From NCBI GenBank assembly GCA_019614645.1, contig JABWDB010000009.1:4507501-4571500 (forward strand): 64,000 nucleotides of DNA. Direction: 5' to 3'. Numbering within the stretch: the first letter of the stretch is position 1; every line of letters starts with the position of its first letter. Below the pieces are notes generated by a model. It saw nothing but the letters and a program-made list of their open reading frames with translations. It ran no database searches and was not told the DNA's origin. Origin of the DNA: Stratiolaelaps scimitus. Taxonomy: Eukaryota > Arthropoda > Arachnida > Mesostigmata > Laelapidae. Of this stretch, positions 48,671-60,600 are shown one piece after another. The position numbers were made by a program, and so were the translations under genes.

Positions 48671-51308
48671 CTTAATTCATGCTCTCATAGTCAGGCGATT
48701 CATTCCTCGTCATGTCCTGTGCCGTCATCCAAATTTTGTCTGTCGCCTTTCTCTGAGATCCAGACAAAAATCATCGTAATGGCCTTTTGCACAGCGAGGT
48801 GAGGCATTCTCAGCCCTGATCGTTGTCGTCACCCCCTCTACCCCCTTCCTGGCGTACATATGCTATTCTCCTGTATTCAACTAAGGTACTCACTTCGCCC
48901 AGTCCCGTCCACATACTCACATGCACACGTATGCATGCCCATACACACACACACATAGTGTGATGGCTTCCTTCAATAAACTCTCGTAAACGAAAATTCC
49001 AATCTTCTGTACATACAAGTGTGTGGTTCACGTTCATACGCCACCCCATTGAGTTGTGAATAGAGAATTGAGAGACAGCCGTGAACTACCCGTATAGCGG
49101 GTGAAGGGCAAGAACGGGTCGTCGTCGGCGGGTTGGCCCCTACCGATGCCTCGTCATCCCTCTTCTCCACCACCCCGACTATCGCCTGCCGAGGGAAAAC
49201 CCGCGCTTGAACTCTGTGCGGACCTCAATAGAAGAAGATCTTCTTCATGATGTCGGCCCGGACCCCACAATTCCTCCAGGACTCCACATTCCTGTCGCAA
49301 TAGCACGTTCTTTCTTAGCATCCTCTCGATCCCGTTCATCGCTTCGCCCCCGCGCCTGGGCCTCGGTTTCGGTCTCGGCTTCCCACCTCGGCTTCCCACC
49401 TCGCCTCAGCTGCACCTCGAAATCGGTGCTCACCGCCTGCTCTCATTGTTTGCTTATGTACCCCTAGCCAAGGCGCGGCGTACGCTTCTCGAAGTGCTCT
49501 GCTTGCCGTGCGCCGAGCGCGTGCCCTATTCCCGAGCTTGTCCTAAATAAGCACTGCAGGAAAATCACGCCGCCACGGCATTCTCAGTCAGTTAGGCGTC
49601 GTTAATGAATGTCGCCAAACCTGGCTAAGCGGTAGCTTCGAGCTAGCTACCGCTGTCGACGATATTATTGCCTCTGCTGATACGAATGTACACTAATGGC
49701 TGTGGTCACAAACGTCCCGCCTGGTTGTCGTCTCTGTTGCGTGGTTGACCTTCTCTTCTAGTTCCATTCGACAACATTGAACGCTGCCTCCGTTGCGATA
49801 CTCCCTGATGTAACTGATGGTAGAATGAGCCTGCCTGGCGGCTGGTTGGAATCGACCTTGTCGAGCCACAGTGGTCATATTTATATGGGCACCTCATGGT
49901 GAACTGTGTAATATCATAACGCGATATGACCCCCCCCCCATCCTTTCCTACCCGGGAAAAGCGGATGGAATAAAAATGACATCAGAGTACAGAGGTGTTC
50001 CCGGCGGCTTCGGTCCCCGTTCATGCAATTCGACCACATTGTTAGTGTGGTATCTGCTTTATTTCAGTGCTATTCCGTAGAACACATTCGTAACGTTATC
50101 TTGTACGCATTCGATTAACATCTGAGGGCGCCAATGAACGTCTGAGTACAGATCGTCCTCAGCATATGCGCAATCTCCCATTACTGTTATCAAGTATTAT
50201 ATGATTAACCACGCGGCCTCGATGAGTGATTCACTCAGCTTTTGAGTTTGTTACCGCTACCGTGTATCCATCGGGTGAGCGAGGGCCAATAATGCGCGGC
50301 CTTCTCGCTCCGACTCAGCAACACCAGGACACCCGTTCGTCTATGGGGTCATGTGATGTACGCCAAGTGACATGGGAACGTGCCCACAATTTCTACAATA
50401 GGTAGTTCCTTATTGGGCAGTATAATCATAACTTCAGAGACAATACCTAGAGCATATATGAGGGAGGTCTGCAGAGAGACAGCGAGAGAGAGAGAAAGAG
50501 AGAGTTGACCAAGTATTTGGTAATATGTAGAGAGCCATGCGTGTGTGTGTATGATATCGTGCTAGCGCTGAGTATACCTCGACGTGTTGGTATCGATCGA
50601 TGGTAACAGAATATGTATGTTCTTGCACTTCCCGAGCCTCGATCCGCCCAAAGTCATTTGCCTGGGGTAGGTCTTTGCTGTCTGTCTGCTCGCCGATCGA
50701 AGATGTCGCTCACGTTACTCTTGTGGCTGGATATCTATTCAAGGCGGCGGGGGAGAAAGAGAGAGCGAGAGAGAGTTCATATGCTTGTGTGTTAACTCTT
50801 AGAAGAATGAGCCGTTGGGGTCTCAACCAGAATAGGTCGACTGGATGACGCCGAAAATTTCTATTTTTTTTTGGTTATCGATGAGTGATTGGTTGGATCA
50901 CCTGACGTTTTCGTCACCACTTGATTGCATTGTAGATCACATTTCACTGTAACCCAAGGGCAGTTTTAGGAAATATGTATTCACCCATATATGATGTGCT
51001 GGTTAATTAGATATCCTGTACACTCGCACCGCTGCCAACGATTTCAGAGATCGACTATCGTACTCAGGGGCGTTGCAATTGGCGACGTAAACGCGTGGAT
51101 TCCCGAGTATTTTTCATTTCTGGAAGCCGATGTTTAATTCTAGAGTTTGATTTCGAATTACAATCGAAATATTTTGAAACTGGTGTGAGTGAAATGGTCT
51201 GATTCATCATTTGTTTAGCAACAACACAGCGAGATTCTCAATATCAGTCCAAAATACGGTTTTCTTGAAATCACTATCCTTGTCGCGTTAAATAGAGGAA
51301 AGCTCTAT

Positions 51309-51310
51309 GC

Positions 51311-51343
<33 letters not shown>

Positions 51344-51362
51344 AATAATAATTTTTATTATT
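51309..51362. repeat. TTA/AAT self-complementary microsatellite
   Basis: A TTA run is followed directly by AAT units, so the array can fold back on itself. Confidence 0.85.
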
Positions 51363-51477
51363 GCCCTGCCTCTTTTCACCAAGATCTACCTGTTGACTGA
51401 CAAACTAGTGCCGGGTGTGGTTATAAAATAATATGATATTTAAAGATTCATGCTTTTTGAGATTACTTGACAAACAT

Positions 51478-51846
51478 TTAGGCACTTAGGCGCAGGATCA
51501 TTAACCAATATTTAATACTTTGAGCAAGGTGTACTAAAATTGTGATGGCGATTGTGGCAGATAACAGAGTATCCATATTTGATGATTTTATATTGACCTT
51601 CCAGATAGTCTGTGCGTAACCTTGAGTTTTGGCTGTGACTTTCAGGGGGTAGTTGTCATACGGCTGGCAAAGAGCAACTGGCGTGTTGGTGAGGCCGCGG
51701 TCGAGGCTTCTGTCAACTGAAGTCGAAATTAACCCATGAAATGTTCGGATCGCTCCCGGAGGAGAGTCTACCGTCAATTTGACGACGCCCCCAATATCGT
51801 TCGCGTAGAGAAGTCCAATCAGATGACTGCGGCGAATCGACAACAT
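51478..51846 (-). CDS. Hypothetical exon, possible secreted or anchored protein
   Basis: The 122-residue minus-strand frame is more protein-like than most here. It has KLTVDSPPGAIRTFHGLIST, then CQPYDNYPLKVTAKTQGYAQ and TIWKVN, then a hydrophobic C-terminus (MDTLLSATIAITILVHLA) like a membrane or GPI-anchor tail. The beta-rich middle vaguely recalls Reeler-type extracellular domains. A CCGCAG acceptor-like site lies near the ATG, so the real exon may start a few codons in. No upstream exon was found, and no family is assigned. Confidence 0.25.
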   Translation of the reverse strand: MLSIRRSHLIGLLYANDIGGVVKLTVDSPPGAIRTFHGLISTSVDRSLDRGLTNTPVALCQPYDNYPLKVTAKTQGYAQTIWKVNIKSSNMDTLLSATIAITILVHLAQSIKYWLMILRLSA

Positions 51847-52115
51847 CGATAATTATGAACGTAACACGAGTCACATCGCATGCGTGCTTGTATCGAAGCT
51901 GATTACGGGATCGGAGTTAGCTCGGCTCGGTCACTCGGATGAAAGCAGTGCTCTTGTATTGCGAAATGTGCATGTCAAGCCTGAGCAGCAAAGGGCGAGA
52001 GTGTCTCAGTGTGCAGTGAGCGGTGAATTTCACAAGTTCCCCCGATGTGGAACGAATTTGGCTGCGCTGTGTGTCTACCGGTGTCTAGAGATATGAGGTT
52101 GATGAGGTTACACCA

Positions 52116-52589
52116 TTGCGGCCTGCTTTCACGACTCGGACCTGCCGGATTTTACTTGTGCCTTCAGGTAAAATAAACACGACTGTGGCCCGGGCCCTAT
52201 CGCCCATCGTTCGTTGCGCTGCTCGTGTATCCGGCCAGCGCAGAAGTGTCGAAGGGTGCGCCAATTTTATGCGACTGCCGCTATCGTCAGCTTTTCCCCC
52301 CCGTCTCTGCCCCGTGCCCGAAATCGAACTGACCGATGCGCGAGGATTGTTGGTGTTTGAAAGTCCGCTCGTTGTGGGTCGACACGAACCGGCCTTCTAC
52401 TGCGCTGTCTTTGACGACTGGCCATGCAAAATATCTGTGTTTGCTTGTTCTCTATGTCCGACGCATCTATCTCATTGGAATGAACCAGGTGATGTATTAG
52501 GTGTGCCGCCGATGAACGGGAAGAGGTTAATTCACTCACATATACAGACGGTTTCACACACACACACACACACACACAGAAAGGGTTGA
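52116..52589 (+). CDS. Unassigned open frame upstream of the channel gene
   Basis: A 157-codon frame with GC-rich third positions in its middle, like the real exons nearby: RLCPVPEIELTDARGLLVFE, then SPLVVGRHEPAFYCAVFDDW. It ends in a CA repeat, so its 3' part is not coding. It may be an exon of an unknown gene or a 5' exon of the channel, but no match is recognised and chance is a fair explanation. Confidence 0.18.
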   Translation: MRPAFTTRTCRILLVPSGKINTTVARALSPIVRCAARVSGQRRSVEGCANFMRLPLSSAFPPRLCPVPEIELTDARGLLVFESPLVVGRHEPAFYCAVFDDWPCKISVFACSLCPTHLSHWNEPGDVLGVPPMNGKRLIHSHIQTVSHTHTHTHRKG

Positions 52590-52972
52590 AAACCCCGCCG
52601 AAGGCCGAGTCAGCTAAGACATAGACACTTTTGCACGACGGAGAAATATCAGACCCATCGACCTGTCAGGTCGCTGGCGGAGAGGGCTAGTGGATCTTGT
52701 GACGGCAGAACTTCGTGCGCTGAAGGACCACGTATGCCTATCCCGACATCCTGCTGCTAGACTTCGTTGTGACTCTGTGTGCTCTGAACGGAGCCAGAGG
52801 ACGACGAGGAACTTCGTGAAAGTTACGGGGGTGACACCCCGTTTGCCTCATCGGTTGTGAGGATTCAGGCGTAAGCGGTGTTGTCGTCCTGGTACCACGG
52901 CCGACTGTGCCAAGAAATTCAGGTGTGCTTGAAGATACACACAGAGCGAGAGAGAGAACAAGAGTGAAAATC

Positions 52973-53049
52973 ATGCCATTAGCGGAATCTATTCGTGTCA
53001 CCTTGCCAAATGAAGCAAAGGATGATAACAAGTGCTACTACACCGTGGG
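52973..53049 (+). CDS. HCN: Channel coding exon 1 (start codon, uncertain)
   Basis: ATG 52973 opens MPLAESIRVTLPNEAKDDNK, then CYYTV, ending two bases into a codon at a perfect GTGAGT donor. The phase fits the acceptor at 53372. It does not fit the alternative acceptor at 53335, which would require another upstream exon. Confidence 0.45.
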
Positions 53050-53763
53050 GTGAGTGCAGTGAATTATATCTACAATATAACACCGAGCAGATACAACGAC
53101 ATCATTTCTGTGGCCAGAAGAATCTGATGCCGGTCCTTGTACCTGTTCACTTACGTTGTGCAAGTAGCAGTAACGATCTCGGGTTTCCGTTTTATATTCG
53201 AAGTTCCACCGAGGCTCCTCGAGAGCCTGATTTTTGTCTCTTCGCGTTTGTTGTTGATTAGGATTTCACTGATATACAACCTCCTAAACAACAATACCTG
53301 TTTCGTATCGTGTCGTCACTAGTAATAATATTTAGCTACTGGTGTTCGATTTGCGGGATTTGATGCTGACAGGATTCATACCGTGGGTTCGCCGACCCGA
53401 ACGAACTTCCGCTCGCTCTGGAACAACAATCGGTTGGAGGGCTTACCTGAAGCCGTGGGGACGTTACCTCGCTATGTAGGTCGCTCGCAGACACCGGCGA
53501 CAATTGAGGCTGACGAAAGTGATGAGGCCTTCGCCCTGCCTCAGGAACGACCTCGATCTCCGTGGGGGCCTCCATCATCACCGACCGCCGTGGCGTTGGC
53601 TAAACATCCAATATGGGGAGCTCAGTATAACTTCTGTAAATTTGGCATCGACAAACCTATTGTGGACAGCGCCGAGCTGGCCAGATTACGCGAGCAGAAA
53701 CGTGAGTTTCACTAGGGTACTTTGGGTATTACCGTTATTATTATTATTATTATATTATTATTA

Positions 53764-53830
<67 letters not shown>

Positions 53831-56800
53831 ATTTTAAATATGTAGCTGGTTTATACGGCGGATGGATTTGACAACGGTTCCGGATAACCAATACGGACGA
53901 ACCCGTGGCGTGAGAAGTCGTTTGTAATGAATGGTTTATGGATCGCCTGAGCTCACGTCAAATCTGCTTGGAATCTCATCCGTCTTTGTGCTGCTTTTTA
54001 CCCTGTGATTGTTCTGAAAAAGGTAACAGTAATATGACCTGACAGTATTGAACAATTGCTGTCCCACTTATTCAAGAGACCGCTGTGTCGTTAGAAGCAA
54101 TCAAGAAGTAAGCGATAGAAATACCAACCATACAGCTTCTAATCGTATCAGTTTTACCAAAATGCAGGCAGGCAGCGTCGATGCATTCGAGCGCATGGAT
54201 ATCTGCCAGTTAATCTAGAACTGTCGGCTGGCCGCTTAGGTAACACACCTTGATGCAATTTTCCATCGAACTATTCTAGATGAATGACAATGGCAACCTG
54301 GCAACGTTCATCTTTCAGTTGCCCATCCAACTCTGAAAGCTGTTCCCGCCGTTGGAACGAGCGGCGCGCCACAATCGCCGAACGCTTCCGATGAGAACTG
54401 CCGAAGAAGGCGAGCCATTCAAAGGCAATTGAGGAGTTTCTTTGTCCCTTCGAAAAACCGCAAGGTGACTTTGAAGGCAAACGAGAGAGCCGACGCTGAG
54501 AGCCGGCGGGCGGAGTGCGGTGCCGAATCGGCGTCAGCTCATCCCTGGGTGATTCACCCATCCAGCGTTATTCGGTACGCTAGTTATCCAGTTATTATTC
54601 TGACTGTGACAGTGATTGTCGTATGAGAACTAAAGACTTCGCTGTCTCGCCCATAGGGTTTTTTTTATCGATCATGGCGGATGGCTGATAGGGTTCGTTT
54701 GGCTTTGTTGACGCTCTCAAGGACAAACGTATTGTTGGGCAGCGCAACGTAATGGGCATTTCGATTCGATGCGACATATCGCGTAACATGTGGTTTGAAC
54801 ACATTCGTGCTGCTCATTGGAAAACGCTCTGAGATGAACTTGTTCGATGATAGATGTCATCTCTACGGCAGAGACGGCATAGGTTTGCGTGGCTACTGGC
54901 TGACCTTGTTTAAAAGCGGGTATTGTCAAAAAGTAAAAAAAAATGAAAGAAAATGAACGATTTCTGAGGGGTCATATAAGGATACCTGGGAAATAATTCA
55001 TAAATAGCAAAGTAATAAGGACCATCTCCAGTCGATGCAGGTGTTAGTACCCATGCCTATGTTAGTCTCAGTAATTAATAATGAAACATGTACACAAACA
55101 AATCAATGCGCCCAAAGGCACTCAAGCAGTATTCTTGTCTAGCTAGAATGGTGACCGTCTTCTGCCCGCTCCTCCTCGTTACCCGGACTCCAAATCCGCC
55201 TGACGGCTACGCCAAGATGGTTTGGTCTCTGTGACTGTTAAAGCGTGGTGCAACTTTGTTGCTCTCCATACCGTCGCGAGTAGACATGTATGTTCCTCTC
55301 GGGCGAGCCGCAGGATTGGCCCGACGTGGTTGGCTCACCGGGAACCCTGAATAGCATTTTTAACGCCCCCAGGAATGCTGCTGAATTTTGTGTCAGATCA
55401 CCAAAATGAAATTCCACAAGAACACGTTAAAAGCAAAGCTGCTGATTTGCTGACACACGACGCCATCAAACTACCGCCTACATGGCCTATTGCCGTAGGA
55501 AGCTCACGTGGGAACTATGTACGATTTGCATGCTCGCATGACCGGTCGGTCGCCGATCCAACCTTATATATATATATATATATATATTAGGCCCATGCGC
55601 AACTTTATATATAAAGGAGTGAACATGACTCACGAATGACTGTGTGTTACCGCGTAGCAAGTGTAACAGGTCGCATCGAAAATGGTTATACTTGAAAAAT
55701 GTTACCACTGTGGCAGAAGAACTAGGCTAACCCCGATCGTTGTCCCCTGATTTCAGACAAAGCTGGGACCTTCTAATGGTGCTGCTGATACTGGTGACAA
55801 TTCTTGAGGCACCCCTGAATGTAGCCTTTTTTCCCGAGATCCTCGAGCCGTGGGAACTACTTGTGGTCAACATTGTCTGCGATGCCATTTTCGCTGTTGA
55901 TATTTTTCTCAACTTTTGGACAGGTACGAAAGGCTGCCTCGCTGATCTCGACCCTCAAGATAAATTCATTTAGTGAAGAACAATAATAGAAATTCATCGT
56001 TTCTTCACACGGTGTTTCGTTATACGAGAGCAATAATTGTTGTGTAGTTATTAGTTTGCCATGCAAATCCAACTCCTATTTTACTGATGTTAGGCAATCG
56101 TCACAATCGATTGATCAAAGCTGATTATGGATTTTAATTCATAATAATAAATGGGATCGTGCATACTAACCATTCGATCGATGGCTCGTTTCCAGGGTAC
56201 CATGAGAAGGACTGTGTGTTACGACAAGTCCAGGCGAGTCCAGAGAAGATCAGGGAAACGTACCTTAAAGGATGGTTCGGTGTAGACCTTATCTCCACTG
56301 TGCCTTTCGACTATTCCATTCTGCCTTTTCTGCAGGCGACCACTCGTGAGTTAATCAATCAATCAATCAAGCAAGCAATCGATAGTGTCGTATGCCTGCA
56401 ACGTAGGTATTGCATTATATCGTTGGTGGGATGGCTCAGTCTAGATGTTGAATGGAGTACCTCGCGTCAGTCGATCAGTACCCTGTATCGAACATAGCTT
56501 GTACCCCGATACCACTTGTAAGTGACCGCCAACATGGCCTCCACATTTTCTTCTCTCTGTGCTCGTTCGGTATCGTCATGCAGCTCTTGCGATTCCAAAG
56601 AATGGCATCCTTGTACAGGTCGTCAAGTTTTTGGCTCTTCTACGAGTGCTGCGAATATTTCGTCTCTATCGTTATCTGCCGCGATGCCAGAAAACGTTCT
56701 ATTCGGCTCACCAGTGGATGTACATTCGAGTGGTCAATCTGGGCGTCGGCATGGTAATCGTAGCGCATTGGAACGGCTGTGTCCAGTTCCTCGTCAATTA

Positions 56801-57604
56801 CTGCCTCGGGTTCCCGTCCAACTGCTGGATCTCGCTGAGTGAGCTTCAGGTAACTTGGCAACGTGAAAGGTCAGAGCTTCACTGACTTTTCTGCTTCACA
56901 TCACTATGTATCGTATCCCCCCTTCCCGTTCCCCCGATAATTAAGCCAAATGATTAACATTTGGTGCGCAGCGATTTACAGAAAATTTGCAGAATACTTT
57001 ATTACAAATCTAGCTGTTGTTAATGTTGTAATCATATTAGTTTGAAAAATTACGTATAATATATATATATACATATATTCTGCTGATGCGAATCTCAGCG
57101 GCGTCTCTTGTGTATAGTACACTAAGATACACTAGGTATTATTATGATTATTATCATTATTACCATTTATCTTATGGTCACCCATTGTTTTTAACCAATT
57201 ATTGACAATTTTCTCATTTCTGCTTTCCACAATCCCTTACATTGTACCTGTATCCGTTTGGTTTCGTTGAGTTCGTTCCATTAGAGCCACCTCTATGTCT
57301 ACGTCTCGATTCACTATCAATTAACACTTTAAGATTAGATGAAATTATTGCTTCCACTTCACTTCCAGCGAATGCTACACATATGATTCTATTTTCCTTT
57401 CACTGCCTTAGTGTAGTTTTACATCGTCGCTCTGCAGTCGGCCTTCCAGTGGTCCTTTTTGACGTTTCTGGAGCTGGAGATTTCTATTGTTTGTGTTCGT
57501 TCATGGTTCATTTTGTTTTTTTTTATGAAATACATTATACATAACTAAGGAGTTCTTACGTTGCAGCTCCCTTCTCCATCTAGGCTTCTCTTGGCTGTTT
57601 CGTC

Positions 57605-57637
<33 letters not shown>

Positions 57638-60600
57638 CAGTCTATGTAATAATATGGCTTTGAAATAAAGTGCCTGTTAATCATTATTAGTTTATTTATG
57701 TCATATTTGCGCTTCGCAAATATTCTTCGTATCTTCACATTTGGTGTTAATTTTCTCCATTTAGTTCGTTTCTCTCTCTTCCATATTTTTCAAATCAAAA
57801 CCACGTTTTTCCCTTGCTTGCTTTCTCCTTTATTATTTTAGCTTTTTTGTTTTTAAATAAATACACCTTCAACTTCAACTACTTCTACCGCTAAGTACCC
57901 GTATCCTTTTCTCTATATTGTATCGCTTTTTTTTCCGGAAGTCGAGCCTGCTGTCTCCACCCTCGAAAAAGGATCGACAATGTAATGATAAAGATTTAGA
58001 CATAGCCAAATGATCGGCATCTGTTCGCTCCCGTCTCCTGTAACAAACTTACAAATGCGAAGTGAGGTGCCACCTTTCCTGCTATGAAGTTCAACGAGGC
58101 GATGTGCAGCACACATCAAGGCCAAAAATTCAGTTAAGGTCTAAATCCCTAACCTTCGTTCTAATATCTAGAACACATTCGAAGCGGTATAATAACAGTC
58201 GGCGTTGCCCCCTTCTGTCCGTTGGCACGATGCATTTTCCAGCACGCGCCCTGGTGGGAGCAATGGTCCTGGTCGTTCTTCAACGCAATGTCGCAAACAT
58301 TCGGTATCTCGTTCGGTAGAGGTACTCCAGAAACGTTGACAGATATGTGGTTCACCCTCTGGGGCATGGTGACCGGTACGTCTGGCTATGCGCTTATACT
58401 TGCCAACATTGCCGCTATGTGGCAACATGTCGACGCGTCGAGAAAACTGCACCGACAAAAGGTGGGTCTCGTGGCTTTGCCTTATTGGCGTATTATGAAT
58501 AATTAATAATGCGACTTTACTCATGGGAATTAGTGATAGACATAGAGGACGTTTTCGAAACGATGATTTTTGGTCCGTTTGTACTACACACATCATTTTT
58601 CGAAGGGTTTAGAGGAAGCTATATACATATATATATTAGAGACCTTCTATATCATCATGGTTGTCTCGAACACCTTCCATTCACGGAACCTCTCTCTTAA
58701 TCGATGCTATTTGCCTTGTCGATGCGGCCGGGCCACGCGCACTTCAGATGCAAGAAGTTGAGGACTATATGGCGTTCCGGCGGTTTCCCCGCTCGCTGCG
58801 TTTGAAGGTGCGCGACTACTTTGAGCAGCGATATCGTGGCCACGTATTCAATGAGGACAATATCCTGTCAACTTTGAGCGATCCGCTGAAGGAGCTGGTG
58901 ATGCGACATAACTGCGAGGAAACTGTCCGGTCGGTGCCGTTCTTCGCCAAGGCGGAGCCCGCGTTCGTTAATGAGCTGATCACCCATCTCAAGTATCACT
59001 TCTTCCAGCCCGACGACGTTATAGCCAGCTTCGGGACTGTCGGTAAGCTACTGGCACTTAGCCGTATTCGTCATATACAGTACAAATGGATACGTTATTC
59101 GTGACGAAAACTCGGCACGCCTTCGCGAGTGACTATGCGTAGAGGGAAACGCAAAGGACAAGGTATTGAACCCTTGCTATACCCATACCGCTGGCAATGT
59201 CATCACACCTAACAGTAACTAACAGTAGTTCCCCATACGTGTTCTCGTTAACGATAGAAGTCTCCATAGATTCTTATTGTCGCCGAGATATTTTTATCGC
59301 CTTGTCAAATTTCAATTTCCGTTGACCGCTAATGAACGTACACTGTTCACTCGTCATTCATTTATTTCTCTCGCCAAATGTGTCATCCATATAGGATCGA
59401 ATATGTTCTTCATCCAGTCAGGCAGGGTAACGATCGCCAACGAAGACGGCCGGGTCATGGCCATTCTCGGCGCTGGTATGTACTTCGGCGAGCTCAGTCT
59501 CATCGTTGCTTCAAAGCGAAATGCCACCGTTCGTGCCAAGACACATTGCAGTTTACTGGAACTCTCCCGGGAGCACTTCGAGCAGGTATCCACAATCCAT
59601 CTATCGCTACTTCTGGTATATGCGTAATAGGCTGCAAGTCGCATGATGTCACTCCACTAGATCGCCTCGCCCCTCCGGCATAGCGTCTGCGGCTAAATAG
59701 CGCGTGTGTATGATTATTTATTCATCGTAACCACCACCACCCGATCACTCGCCCGCTCACCATCTCACTCATATTTGCTTGGTCTCGATGGTCTGCTGCT
59801 CGAGGTGAGCTGAGCTCCCAGGGCGCAGGGTCTTACTCCCACGAGGTGAACTAATCAGGCGGAACTAGCAGGCGTCGTGCAACAATACCACTGATGCTGC
59901 TGTCCAACGCTGCGGGCTGCATTGAGATGGAACGTTAAACTTTTCCAATCTCGTTCGCTCTCGTCGTGCTTTTTGCATGTAACCACTCACATCATATTGT
60001 TGTCGTAGTGCGCGCGTACTTCGGTGAACGGTTGCAGCAGCCATCGAGTGTAAAAATCGAACCGAACCCGGCTGTGGCCGGTCGGTACTAAAGGCACGTG
60101 CATGCGTAGGTGGCGTGGGACTTTTTACACATACATAGATATCACTGTTAAGTGCAATAAGCTGCGGCGTGCGACGAATATGGCGCAGAGAGATAGATGT
60201 CGGATACACAACGTCAGCCTGCTCGTGGGGGCATGCATGCGGTGGGATTGGTTCTGCTTTTGAAATACGCGTGGCATATATTGTGGTTAGTGTTCGACTA
60301 CAGTGATTAGATTAGATTTTGCGTTTGGCTAGTGTTCGTTCGCCTTGTTCCGGGGTCGCGTTATTATAGTTCACTAGTCTATATACACTAGGCCACTGAA
60401 TCACGTCTCGTCTGGTGCGTTGCTAAGCTCGAACTAATAACCTAGTCCAATGTCATGACAGATCTTATCCTGTATCCGGGACGTGTCATGGTGCCCTAAT
60501 ATATAGCACGTATGAATAGTTCAATTTATTTAACAAATTAATACGTTGTTGTAAAATCCCTCTACTTCGTTCCGTTTGTTTTTAGGTTTTGAAGAGGTTC

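Larger units (their letters stand above)
42032..52972. other. Region between mib1 and the channel gene
   Basis: No gene is recognised in about 11 kb. It holds a tRNA-like relic (43000-43075), GC-richer stretches at 43.5-44.2, 46.6-47.1 and 49.1-49.6 kb, a TATATAA word at 46733-46739, and three weak ORF candidates listed separately. The right part may contain untranslated 5' exons of the channel gene. Confidence 0.4.

Noticed and set aside
53336..53372. Use of the acceptor at 53335 for channel exon 2
   Set aside because: It adds the plausible peptide TGVRFAGFDADR, but its phase does not fit the only start exon found. It remains possible if another upstream exon exists.
56619..56849. Channel exon 6 starting at the ACAG at 56618
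   Set aside because: The phase does not match exon 5, and no microexon in 56346-56583 repairs it. The acceptor at 56583 has the better pyrimidine tract and correct phase.
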